A DNA stretch of 44,920 bases. Source: Hyphomonadaceae bacterium UBA4763 (GTDB taxonomy: Bacteria > Pseudomonadota > Alphaproteobacteria > Caulobacterales > Aquidulcibacteraceae). The notes under the pieces were generated by a model. That model searched no databases and was not told the DNA's origin. It worked only from the letters and a program-made list of their open reading frames with translations. The stretch's first letter is position 1. Each line of letters starts with the position of its first letter. The DNA lies in the NCBI GenBank assembly GCA_002403455.1, contig DHHV01000039.1:1-44920 (forward strand), in the 5' to 3' direction. The position numbers were made by a program, and so were the translations under genes. Positions 16,610-24,185 of the stretch are shown piece by piece.

Positions 16610-19136
16610 CGAGAATAACAGAACCTGCCCCCGGCTCGGTTACGGGGTCGCCAACAATCGCGGCAGCCAGGAAGCCGCCGCCAACCGCAACGCTGGTAAC
16701 TTCGGTCGAGATGGGCAAAGTGGCAATCAAATTGCCCGCGCTGTTCAGCACGTCGATGGCGCTGCCGCCGGCAATAAAGAACTGATCAGTCGTCACGTCA
16801 AATGCGACGATTTCGGCGGTATCGGCGCCAGGCGTTGCAAATACTTGCAACCCACCGCCCGTTTGAGCCAGGCCCGCGGCCAGATCCACGATCACGCCAC
16901 TTTGAGCTGAGGCGAAGCTTACAGTGTCATTTCCTGCCCCACCATCCAGGCTATTCACGCCTGAGCCGCCATCGAGAACGTCATTCCCGTCCCCGCCGAG
17001 CAGAACGTCATCGCCGCCGCCGCCAGTGAGGACATCATCACCGCCGAGGCCCGTCAATATATTGGCCGCGTCATTGCCGATGAGCGTGTCGCCGGCCGTG
17101 CTGGAACCGGTGATATTCTCAATTGCAACGAGAACATCGCCATTCGAGGCGTTGCCGTTGCCATTCGCGTCTAGGGAGACGGTGATCCCCATGGTCGAGG
17201 CGGTAAACAGGGCGGTATCAATCCCCGCACCCCCATCGAGCGTGTCCGTGCCTCCAAAGCCATGCAGGTTGTCGTTGCCAGCGCCGCCGATCAGAATATT
17301 GTTCTCGTTGTTGCCGAACAGGCCGTCATCAAAAGACGTGCCAGTGACATTCTCGATGTCCTCAAGCTCAAACAGCACCGTGCCGCCTGCGGCGGGCGAC
17401 GCCGTCAATACCGCGCCATCCTGGCCCGGCGTGCCGGTAGCGCCCGCCGAATTGACGTCGAGATCGACAATGATCCCGGTCGTGCGCTCTGTGAAATTGA
17501 CGGTGTCCGTCCCGTCGCCGCCGCTGATCGTGTCCACTCCGTCGGAGAAGAACACGTCATTGCCGGCCCCGCCCGTGAGCGTGTCATTGCCGGCGCCGCC
17601 GCTGAGGATGTCATCGCCTCCTTCGCCAACCAACACATCATCGCCGCCAAGGCCCGACAACGTGTTGGCGCCGTCATTGCCCGTCAGCGTGTCGCCGGCC
17701 GTGCTCGACCCCGTCACATTCTCAATTGCGATCAGAATATCGCCATTCGAGGCGGTCGCATCGCCATTGGCGTCGAGATCAACCGTGATCCCCGCGGTCG
17801 AGGCGGTAAACAGCGCCGTATCAACGCCGCCGCCGCCATTCAACGTGTCCGTGCCGCCAAAGCCATGCAGGCTGTCATTACCAGCGCCGCCGATGAGGAT
17901 GTTGTTTTCGTTGTTGCCGAACAGGCCGTCGTCAAAAGACGTTCCGGTGACGTTCTCGATGTCGTCGAGCTCAAACAGCACCGTGCCGCCAGCCGCGGGC
18001 GACGCCGTCAGCACCCCGCCATCCTGACCCGGCGTGCCGGTAGCGCCCGCCGAATTGACGTCGAGATCGACAATGATCCCCGTTGTGCGCTCAGCGAAAT
18101 TAACAGTGTCCGTCCCGTCGCCGCCGCTGATCGTGTCCACCCCGTCGGAGAAGAAGCCGTCATTGCCGGCCCCGCCCGTGAGCGTGTCGTTGCCGGCGCC
18201 GCCATTCAGCACATCATCGCCATCGCCACCATTGATTGAATCATTGCCAGCTTCGCCGATCAGCGTGTCATTGCCGCCGAGGCCAGTGATGGTGTCATCG
18301 CCGCCGAGCCCATTGAAATTGTCCGCGCCCGGCGTGCCGTCGATGATGTCCGCAGCTGCGGTAAACTCGTTCACATTGGTCACGGTGATTGTGATGGTTT
18401 GCGACACCACATCTTCCGGATCAGGACTGTCGTTATCGACGACATTGACAACGACAGTGAAACTGTTGTCGCCACCGATTGGCGCTTCGAAATTCGGCGG
18501 ATTGATAAAGGCCAGCGCCCCCGTGGTTGGATTGATCGAAAATAGCGCCGCGTCTGGGCCGCCGCCGATCGAGAAAATCAGGTCATCGCCATCAGCGTCC
18601 GTCGCTGTTACGGTCGTCACCGCCGTGGTGTTCTCGGCAATCGAGAAGGTCGAACCAGATGTGAAAACGGGCAGCTCGTTCGAGCCGCCCGTCAAGCCAA
18701 TCGCCGCTCCCGCCGCACCGCCGGCGACCAGCAGGCCACCCAGAACGTACAGCAAGGTGTCGTTGCCGCCAAATACCCCGCCGCCGCCTTCGCCGCTATC
18801 GGCTTGCGTCAGCGAAATGATCGTGTCCGATCCATCGGCCATCAGCAACGCCGCCGCGTCGGCCACATAGACCACGCCGTCGATGATCGTGACTTGCGCG
18901 CTCGACAACGTCACGACGCGGCCATCGGCCAGGGCGACCAACACCGAGCCGTCAGCGCGCAATTCGATCGACACCACCCCGTCCACGCTCTGCAGCGGCT
19001 GCAAATCGCCCGTCGCAGCCGATGCTGCACCCGCGCTCATTGCCATCATGGCCAGACCAGCCGTAACGCCTGCAAGCACGTTGGAAACATGACGCGAGTT
19101 AATATTGCCATTCGCGGCGGTAAGATCGAATGCCAT
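16533..19136 (-). CDS. RTX giant protein, 5' segment (before frameshift)
   Basis: N-terminal part of the secreted RTX protein. The start ATG 19136 (MAFDLTAANG) has GGGAGAAG 5-6 nt upstream; a longer frame to 19184 has no such site. A hydrophobic stretch at 17-36 and another near 125-145 (VLGGLLVAGGAAGAAIG) flank a small beta-rich region. A cadherin-like domain (about 150-265, TVTATDADGDDLIFSI) follows, then RTX repeats, two nearly identical 201-residue tandem units, and the start of a choice-of-anchor-I domain (TAEIVAFDVTTDQFFI, EVTSVAVGGGFL). After the C5/G5 run at 16628-16632 the frame drifts into about 30 unrelated residues and stops at 16533. Deleting one G gives EPGQVLLFSLAGL and joins the 3' segment as one 1,955-residue protein. 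Confidence 0.85.
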   Translation of the reverse strand: MAFDLTAANGNINSRHVSNVLAGVTAGLAMMAMSAGAASAATGDLQPLQSVDGVVSIELRADGSVLVALADGRVVTLSSAQVTIIDGVVYVADAAALLMADGSDTIISLTQADSGEGGGGVFGGNDTLLYVLGGLLVAGGAAGAAIGLTGGSNELPVFTSGSTFSIAENTTAVTTVTATDADGDDLIFSIGGGPDAALFSINPTTGALAFINPPNFEAPIGGDNSFTVVVNVVDNDSPDPEDVVSQTITITVTNVNEFTAAADIIDGTPGADNFNGLGGDDTITGLGGNDTLIGEAGNDSINGGDGDDVLNGGAGNDTLTGGAGNDGFFSDGVDTISGGDGTDTVNFAERTTGIIVDLDVNSAGATGTPGQDGGVLTASPAAGGTVLFELDDIENVTGTSFDDGLFGNNENNILIGGAGNDSLHGFGGTDTLNGGGGVDTALFTASTAGITVDLDANGDATASNGDILIAIENVTGSSTAGDTLTGNDGANTLSGLGGDDVLVGEGGDDILSGGAGNDTLTGGAGNDVFFSDGVDTISGGDGTDTVNFTERTTGIIVDLDVNSAGATGTPGQDGAVLTASPAAGGTVLFELEDIENVTGTSFDDGLFGNNENNILIGGAGNDNLHGFGGTDTLDGGAGIDTALFTASTMGITVSLDANGNGNASNGDVLVAIENITGSSTAGDTLIGNDAANILTGLGGDDVLTGGGGDDVLLGGDGNDVLDGGSGVNSLDGGAGNDTVSFASAQSGVIVDLAAGLAQTGGGLQVFATPGADTAEIVAFDVTTDQFFIAGGSAIDVLNSAGNLIATLPISTEVTSVAVGGGFLAAAIVGDPVTEPGAGSVILVGRFDVHIDAGRYLYSWRFAGQLGL
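16628..16632 (-). other. Probable frameshift point in the RTX gene (C5/G5 homopolymer)
   Basis: The coding strand reads GAGCCGGGGGCAGG. With five Gs the frame is EPGAGSVILVGRF and soon stops. With four Gs it is EPGQVLLFSLAGL, which matches the expected choice-of-anchor-I sequence and runs on to 13268. The total 19136-13268 minus one base is exactly divisible by three. Confidence 0.8.
17018..17620 (-). repeat. 603-bp tandem unit B inside the RTX gene
   Basis: Second (promoter-distal) copy of a 201-residue module that contains FFSDGVDTISGGDGTDTV, TTGIIVDLDVNSAGATGT, DDGLFGNNENNILIGG and SNGDVLVAIENITGSSTAG. The identical landmark GTCGGAGAAGAA occurs at 17541 here and at 18144 in unit A, an offset of exactly 603 bp. 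Boundaries are approximate because the flanks are themselves RTX repeats. Confidence 0.85.
17621..18223 (-). repeat. 603-bp tandem unit A inside the RTX gene
   Basis: First (promoter-proximal) copy of the same 201-residue module. It differs from unit B at few positions, e.g. GFFSDG versus VFFSDG and AERTTG versus TERTTG. A third, clearly diverged copy lies in the 3' segment at roughly 13812-14400 (SGRTTGIIVDLDTFSAGATG). Confidence 0.85.
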
Positions 19137-19665
19137 GGTGCTTCTCCCAAGATCGGAATGAACGCGTAAACCTGCAAAAAACAAAACGTCGCTTTAGCAG
19201 CCTCGTACCGGTAACTGACCCACTATGCGCCTATTCGCGCTTGGTTATGTTGACTCATTACCTTTCAGAAGCGATATTAAAACTCCAGAACAACCACATT
19301 TTAGGCGCCTGGGCTCTCGACGGCTCCTAGCGAGCCGTTGTGTTAACCGATCACAAAAACCACCGCAATCCGCTCAGCGTGCATTTCCATGGCCTTCCGA
19401 TTTGTACACTTTTGTTACAAGCTTGTTACGTGAAAGCATCTACAGCTTTTATTCTTTCAATCTCAATGAGCTCGATTTCTGTTCTGGCTTAGTGCTAGTA
19501 TTTTACCCCGCAATTATATAATAAAGTTATGGGACTTGAACTAAACATTGTATCATTCACAAAGCCGTGAGAGGTCGTTACGAGCAAAAATGGCGGTTTT
19601 CACGCCGTATTGTCGACAATAAAAACAGACTTCGGCCGTCAAAACTACAAATTTATTGATTATCG
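19137..19665. other. AT-rich 529-bp intergenic region upstream of the RTX gene
   Basis: No supported gene. A 98-codon plus-strand frame at 19225-19521 has no family resemblance and no ribosome-binding site. The stretch should hold the RTX promoter (minus strand). It contains a perfect inverted repeat at 19320-19338, two TTGTTAC repeats 11 bp apart near 19404-19422, and the palindrome ACAAGCTTGT between them. No clear -35/-10 pair was found. Confidence 0.6.
19320..19338. promoter_or_regulatory. Perfect 7-bp inverted repeat, possible operator for the RTX gene
   Basis: ACGGCTC-CTAGC-GAGCCGT: both 7-bp arms match fully around a 5-bp centre. It lies about 185 bp upstream of the RTX start. It could be a dimeric regulator site or a small hairpin; the regulator is unknown. 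Confidence 0.35.
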
Positions 19666-20292
19666 CTAATTTCCCATGATGCCTGAAAACGACGTTAAAA
19701 ACAGGCGTTGCGCTTCTTCGGCTGGCAAGGGCGCCAAAGAGGCGTGGTTGCGCGACGGGCGCGCAAACACCTTGTCAGCTTCTGCCCGGGAAAAGCCCGC
19801 CAATTGCACCGCTTCATGATAGGCCATGGCGCGATCGGCGGCTTTTATCGCCATTTCGATGGGCTGCGGCGGCCGCGCGGCCAAGCCAAAGCGCAGATGG
19901 ATCGCCTCCGCCAACCGCCGCTCGATCGCGCGATATTGCTCGCCCAACACCGCCTTGAACGGGGTAATCATGTCGCCGATGACGAATTCCGGCGCGTCGT
20001 GCAGCAAAGCATAAAGCCGCCAATCGGCAGGCCAATCGGCAGGCCAATCGGGGTGCTCGCTCACGACCCAATCGAGCACGCAGACCGAATGCTGGGCCAC
20101 GGAAAACGCATGGGCGCCCGCCGTCTGCCCGTTCCATCGCGCAACACGCGCGAGGCCATGGGCGATGTCTTCGATTTCAATATCAAACGGCGACGGATCG
20201 AGCAGATCAAGCCGGCGCCCCGACAACATGCGCTGCCAAGCGCGCGGCGCGGCGGCGTCTGTTGGTCGCGGTTTGGCAAAGCTCTTGGGCAT
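19666..20292 (-). CDS. HD-domain phosphohydrolase, YfbR-like
   Basis: Small metal-dependent phosphohydrolase of the HD superfamily; relatives include 5'-nucleotidases acting on deoxynucleoside monophosphates, but the substrate here is not known. 208 residues from ATG 20292 (MPKSFAKPRPTDA); a longer frame to 20454 runs into the divergent gene's leader. Metal ligands are visible as H in AGAHAFSVAQHS, HD in YALLHDAPEFVIGD and D in KAADRAMAYHE. An in-frame 12-bp tandem duplication gives the run PDWPADWPADW just before the HD motif. The gene is divergent from the DUF1801 gene, with 140 bp between starts. Confidence 0.85.
   Translation of the reverse strand: MPKSFAKPRPTDAAAPRAWQRMLSGRRLDLLDPSPFDIEIEDIAHGLARVARWNGQTAGAHAFSVAQHSVCVLDWVVSEHPDWPADWPADWRLYALLHDAPEFVIGDMITPFKAVLGEQYRAIERRLAEAIHLRFGLAARPPQPIEMAIKAADRAMAYHEAVQLAGFSRAEADKVFARPSRNHASLAPLPAEEAQRLFLTSFSGIMGN
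20020..20043 (-). repeat. 12-bp tandem duplication in the HD-hydrolase gene
   Basis: CCAATCGGCAGG occurs twice head to tail and is followed by a partial third copy (CCAATCGGGG). It encodes repeated WPAD before the catalytic HD motif and keeps the frame. Confidence 0.8.
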
Positions 20293-20432
20293 GATCGGTC
20301 TCTGCCGCAAGCGCGGCAAACGCGCAATCAAAAGCGAGAATAGGGCGGCGATTGGATGAAAACGGCCTCGCCGTTCACAGGGCGTGCTTGTATTACACGC
20401 GTCCATTGCTCCAAATAAAATGGGAGGGCGCG

Positions 20433-20882
20433 ATGACCACTGCCGACCCGCCAAAGGCGCTTCGTAAAAACGAGAACAAGACCCAACCGACCAATCTGTC
20501 GCCCAACGATTTTATCGCCAGCCTAGCCGATCCGCGCCAGCGCGCCGATTGCGCAATCTTGCTGGCCCGTTTTTCCGCCATTACCGATTGGCCGCCGCAG
20601 ATGTGGGGCCCCTCGATCATCGGCTTTGGCCATTATCATTATCGCTATGACAGTGGCCGCGAGGGCGATTATTTCCGCACCGGTTTTGCGCCGCGCGCCA
20701 AAAACCTGACCATCTATATCATGCCGGGCTTTGCGCCTTTTGCGTCGCTGCTCGCCGAGCTCGGCAAACACAAAATCAGTCAATCCTGTCTTTATATCAC
20801 CAAGCTCGCCGATATTCGATTGGACGTGCTGGAAAGGCTTGTCATCGAGTCGTTATCGATTATGCGGGAGCGCTATGGCTAG
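20433..20882 (+). CDS. DUF1801 domain-containing protein
   Basis: Small soluble protein of the YdhG/DUF1801 family; biochemical role unknown. 149 residues from ATG 20433 (MTTADPPKALRKNENK), with a clear GGGAGG site 5-6 nt upstream; a longer frame from 20352 has none. Family hallmarks are MWGPSIIGFGHYHYRYDSGR and TGFAPRAKNLTIYIMPGF, then a C-terminal helical part (LADIRLDVLERLVIESL). Its end overlaps the kdsD start by 8 bp, so the two are very likely one operon, although no functional link is known. Confidence 0.85.
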   Translation: MTTADPPKALRKNENKTQPTNLSPNDFIASLADPRQRADCAILLARFSAITDWPPQMWGPSIIGFGHYHYRYDSGREGDYFRTGFAPRAKNLTIYIMPGFAPFASLLAELGKHKISQSCLYITKLADIRLDVLERLVIESLSIMRERYG

Positions 20883-21870
20883 CGGATCAACCGCCGCCGC
20901 ATTTTCTAAGTCTATGTCCACGCCCGCGATCGACACCGCCCGCCGCGTTTTGCGGCTTGAAGCCGAAGCGCTGGCGCGCTTGGCTGATTCGATTGCGCCG
21001 GAATTCGAGACGATCGTCGACCTGCTGGCCGCTATTAAGGGACGCGTGATCGTCGCCGGTCTTGGCAAATCGGGGCATGTGGCGCGCAAGATCGCCGCCA
21101 CTTTGGCCTCGACCGGAACGCCAGCGCAATTTCTGCATGCCGGCGAAGCGGCGCATGGCGATCTGGGCATCGTCACCGGCGATGACGCCGTGCTGGCGCT
21201 GTCGCGCTCGGGCGAGACGGCCGAACTTGCCGCGATTTTGAGCTATTGCGCGCGCGTCGGTGCGCCGGTCATTGCCATGACCGCGCAGGCCGAGTCCACT
21301 TTGGCGCGAGCGGCGCGGCATGTCTTGTTGCTTACCGCCGCGGAGGAAGCCTGCGCGGTCACGGCCGCGCCGACCACGTCGACCACCCTGCAAATGGCGC
21401 TCGGCGATGCATTGGCGGTCGCCCTGCTCGAAAAGCGCGGCCTGACGGCGGAAGCCTTCCAGCGCTTTCACCCTGGCGGGCAATTGGGCGCCAAATTGCT
21501 GAAAATCGCCGCTTTAATGCAGCGCGAGGCGCTCCCTTTGCTGCCGATCGAGGCGCCGCTGAGCCTTGCGCTCGAAGCGATGACCGCCGCCAAACTGGGC
21601 TGCGTCGGGGGCGCCGATGCGCGCGGCGCCCTTGTCGGCATGTTGACGGATGGCGATGTGCGTCGCCTGTTTCTGCGCGCGGAATTTCCGCTCAGTTTGG
21701 CCGACGCCATGACGCGCCAGCCGCTGACTTTTGCGCCGGATCAGTTCGCTGGCGAAGCGCTGCGCGCCATGAACGAGCGCGGCGTCAGCCAAGCCTTCGT
21801 GGTTGACGCATCCGGCAAGCCGATTGGCGTCGTGCATTTGCATCAAATGCTGCGAGCGGGGGTGGGGTAA
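20875..21870 (+). CDS. kdsD: D-arabinose 5-phosphate isomerase (KpsF/GutQ/KdsD family)
   Basis: Converts ribulose 5-phosphate to arabinose 5-phosphate, the first committed step to Kdo for lipopolysaccharide. 331 residues from ATG 20875 (MASGSTAAAF), with GGGAG upstream; the longer frame from 20731 is a shadow inside the DUF1801 gene. SIS isomerase domain at about 45-180 (IVAGLGKSGHVARKIAATLA, ALSRSGETAEL, TTSTTLQMALGDALA), family signature FHPGGQLGAKLL, then two CBS motifs to the C-terminus (GMLTDGDVRRLF, FVVDASGKPIGVVHL). A strong terminator follows 38 bp later. Confidence 0.93.
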   Translation: MASGSTAAAFSKSMSTPAIDTARRVLRLEAEALARLADSIAPEFETIVDLLAAIKGRVIVAGLGKSGHVARKIAATLASTGTPAQFLHAGEAAHGDLGIVTGDDAVLALSRSGETAELAAILSYCARVGAPVIAMTAQAESTLARAARHVLLLTAAEEACAVTAAPTTSTTLQMALGDALAVALLEKRGLTAEAFQRFHPGGQLGAKLLKIAALMQREALPLLPIEAPLSLALEAMTAAKLGCVGGADARGALVGMLTDGDVRRLFLRAEFPLSLADAMTRQPLTFAPDQFAGEALRAMNERGVSQAFVVDASGKPIGVVHLHQMLRAGVG

Positions 21871-21908
21871 CGCCTTATTCGGGTCCCTTTCAGCCCACCA
21901 AAAACAAA

Positions 21909-21934
21909 CCCCCGCGCTGCAGGCAGCGCGGGGG
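21909..21934. terminator. Bidirectional intrinsic terminator between kdsD and groEL
   Basis: Stem CCCCCGCGCTG / CAGCGCGGGGG around the loop CAGG. It is followed by CGTTTT on the plus strand and by TTTGTTTTT on the minus strand, so it can end both kdsD and the groESL transcript, which converge here. Confidence 0.9.
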
Positions 21935-21973
21935 CGTTTTACGCAACACAAATAGGTCGAGCGATCGGACCGC

Positions 21974-23611
21974 TTAGAAGTCCATGTCGCCCATGCCGCC
22001 GCCGCCCGGCATGGCCGGCGCGCCCTTGTCGCGCTTGGGCGCTTCGGCGACCGCCGCTTCGGTCGTGATGATCAGCGAGGCGACCGAAGCCGCGTCTTGC
22101 AACGCGGTGCGGACGACTTTCACCGGATCGATGATGCCGGCTTCGACCATGTCGACATATTGTTCGGTCTGCGCATTGAAGCCGAACGAAGCCGAGCCGC
22201 TCTCGAGGATCTTGCCAACCACGACCGAGCCGTCAACGCCCGCATTTTCAGCGATTTGGCGCAGCGGCGCTTGCAGCGCTTTGCGGACGATCTCGATGCC
22301 GGCGTTTTCGTCGTCATTGACGCCTTTGACGTCGATGAATTTCGACGCGCGCAACAGCGCCACGCCACCGCCCGGCACGATGCCTTCTTCAACCGCCGCG
22401 CGAGTCGCATTCAGCGCGTCATCAACGCGATCCTTGCGCTCTTTCACTTCGACTTCCGTCGCGCCGCCGACTTTGATCACCGCGACGCCGCCGGCCAGTT
22501 TGGCGAGGCGCTCTTGCAATTTCTCGCGGTCGTAATCGGAGCTGGTGTCATCGATCTGACGGCGGATTTGCGCAACGCGCGCTTCGATCGAGGTTTTATC
22601 GCCGGCGCCGTCCACGATCGTGGTGTCATCTTTGGTGATCGACACGCGCTTGGCTTTGCCAAGATCATTCAGCGAGACGTTCTCGAGCTTGATGCCGAGG
22701 TCTTCCGAGATCACGGTGCCGCCGGTCAGGATGGCGATGTCTTCCAGCATGGCTTTGCGGCGATCGCCGAAGCCAGGCGCTTTCACCGCCGCCACTTTCA
22801 GGCCGCCGCGCAATTTGTTGACGACCAAGGTCGCCAGCGCTTCGCCTTCGACGTCTTCGGCGATGATCAGCAACGGACGACCCGATTGCACGACCGCTTC
22901 GAGCACCGGCAGCATCGGCTGCAACGAGCTCAGCTTTTTCTCGAACAACAGGACCAGCGGCTCGTCGAGTTCGGTGGTCATTTTGTCGGCATTGGTGATG
23001 AAATAAGGCGACACATAGCCGCGATCGAATTGCATCCCTTCGACGACGTCGAGTTCGGTTTCCAGCGATTTGGCCTCTTCGACCGTGATCACGCCTTCAT
23101 TGCCGACTTTTTCCATCGCCTTGGCGATCATCGCGCCGATATCGCTTTCGCCATTCGCCGAGATGGTGCCGACTTGCGCGATTTCGCCCGAGCCCGACAC
23201 TTTTTTGGCTTTGGCTTTGATGTCCTTGACGACTTCAGCGACGGCCTTGTCGATGCCGCGCTTCAGGTCCATCGGGTTCATGCCGGCGGCGACGCGCTTC
23301 ATGCCTTCATGCACGATCGCCTGGGCCAGCACGGTGGCGGTGGTGGTGCCGTCGCCCGCCGCGTCATTGGTTTTCGACGCAACTTCGCGCAGCAATTGCG
23401 CGCCCATGTTTTCGAATTTGTCCTCGAGCTCGATTTCCTTGGCAACGGTGACGCCGTCCTTGGTCGTGCGCGGCGCGCCGAAGCTCTTCTCGATAACAAC
23501 ATTGCGGCCTTTCGGGCCGAGCGTGACCTTCACCGCATTGGCGAGGATGTTGACGCCGCGCAACATGCGATCGCGCGCGTCAGAACCGAAATTAACAATT
23601 TTAGCAGCCAT
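21974..23611 (-). CDS. groEL: Chaperonin GroEL (60 kDa)
   Basis: Double-ring ATP-dependent folding chaperonin acting with GroES. 545 residues, the usual length. Starts MAAKIVNFGSDARDRML. It has VTLGPKGRNVVIEKSFG, the ATPase motif DGTTTATVLAQ, the signature AAVEEGIVPGGG and the flexible C-terminus GGGGMGDMDF. It lies 58 bp after groES and is co-transcribed with it from the CIRCE-controlled promoter. Confidence 0.98.
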   Translation of the reverse strand: MAAKIVNFGSDARDRMLRGVNILANAVKVTLGPKGRNVVIEKSFGAPRTTKDGVTVAKEIELEDKFENMGAQLLREVASKTNDAAGDGTTTATVLAQAIVHEGMKRVAAGMNPMDLKRGIDKAVAEVVKDIKAKAKKVSGSGEIAQVGTISANGESDIGAMIAKAMEKVGNEGVITVEEAKSLETELDVVEGMQFDRGYVSPYFITNADKMTTELDEPLVLLFEKKLSSLQPMLPVLEAVVQSGRPLLIIAEDVEGEALATLVVNKLRGGLKVAAVKAPGFGDRRKAMLEDIAILTGGTVISEDLGIKLENVSLNDLGKAKRVSITKDDTTIVDGAGDKTSIEARVAQIRRQIDDTSSDYDREKLQERLAKLAGGVAVIKVGGATEVEVKERKDRVDDALNATRAAVEEGIVPGGGVALLRASKFIDVKGVNDDENAGIEIVRKALQAPLRQIAENAGVDGSVVVGKILESGSASFGFNAQTEQYVDMVEAGIIDPVKVVRTALQDAASVASLIITTEAAVAEAPKRDKGAPAMPGGGGMGDMDF

Positions 23612-23669
23612 GGTAAGTCCTCACTTGTGACGAGAATCAGAAAAATCGCTTGAAACGCGGTTCAAGCGA

Positions 23670-23960
23670 TTACTTCTCGATGATCCCGAGGATGTCGGAT
23701 TCTTTCATGATCAACAGGTCTTGACCGTCGACCTTTACTTCCGTGCCCGACCATTTGCCGAACAGGATGCGGTCGCCAGCTTTGACTTCCATGGGAACGA
23801 TTTCATTATCGTCGCCACGCGCACCGCTGCCAACGGCGATCACTTCGCCTTCCTGCGGCTTTTCTTTGGCGGTGTCGGGGATGATGATCCCGCCTTTGGA
23901 TTTTTGCTCTTCCTCCACGCGCTTAACGAGCACGCGGTCATGGAGCGGACGAAATTTCAT
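23670..23960 (-). CDS. groES: Co-chaperonin GroES (10 kDa)
   Basis: Heptameric lid of GroEL. 96 residues from ATG 23960 (MKFRPLHDRVLVKR), with GAAGGA upstream; a frame starting at 24014 adds a non-homologous leader. The mobile loop (EEEQKSKGGIIIPD), roof hairpin region (GSGARGDDNEIVPM) and C-terminal ESDILGIIE are all typical. First gene of the groESL operon. Confidence 0.98.
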   Translation of the reverse strand: MKFRPLHDRVLVKRVEEEQKSKGGIIIPDTAKEKPQEGEVIAVGSGARGDDNEIVPMEVKAGDRILFGKWSGTEVKVDGQDLLIMKESDILGIIEK

Positions 23961-24029
23961 GATTTTGGTCCTTCGTTGAAACAGGGGTTCCACTTTGGAG
24001 CGCGTTTGCGCCAAAAACGCCCGAGCGCA

Positions 24030-24056
24030 TTAGCACTCGACCGGGTTGGCTGCTAA
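24030..24056. promoter_or_regulatory. CIRCE operator (HrcA-binding inverted repeat)
   Basis: TTAGCACTC, 9 bp, GGCTGCTAA. The left arm matches the CIRCE consensus exactly; the right arm matches 7 of 9 (consensus GAGTGCTAA). It sits about 70 bp before groES and directly downstream of the predicted promoter. By established knowledge HrcA represses groESL through this site. Confidence 0.88.
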
Positions 24057-24065
24057 CACAGAGCG

Positions 24066-24094
24066 GAGATAAGCGCGCGCCGCGCCGACGTCAA
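24066..24094 (-). promoter_or_regulatory. Predicted groESL promoter
   Basis: On the minus strand, TTGACG (24094-24089), 17 bp, TATCTC (24071-24066). The predicted start is about 24059, just before CIRCE, the usual arrangement for HrcA repression. The -35 is good and the -10 weak. Confidence 0.55.
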
Positions 24095-24185
24095 CACCCC
24101 AACGACACGCGAAATTGAGGCTGCGCGCGCAACGCGCCCGCCGGCGACAGGGGCGCGATGACGCAGGCAATGCTAGGCCAACCCC

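Noticed and set aside
13110..18870. Long Ser/Pro-rich plus-strand frames across the RTX gene, and a CRISPR-like look of its short repeats
   Set aside because: The periodicity comes from RTX nonapeptide codons on the minus strand; repeats are contiguous and degenerate, with no constant repeat/spacer pattern.
19225..19521. 98-codon plus-strand frame in the AT-rich gap
   Set aside because: No ribosome-binding site, atypical composition and no recognisable domain.
22097..23653. 518-codon plus-strand open frame opposite groEL
   Set aside because: Exact antisense of a fully conserved groEL; its His/Asp/Arg/Phe-rich translation is the usual mirror product of GC-rich coding DNA.
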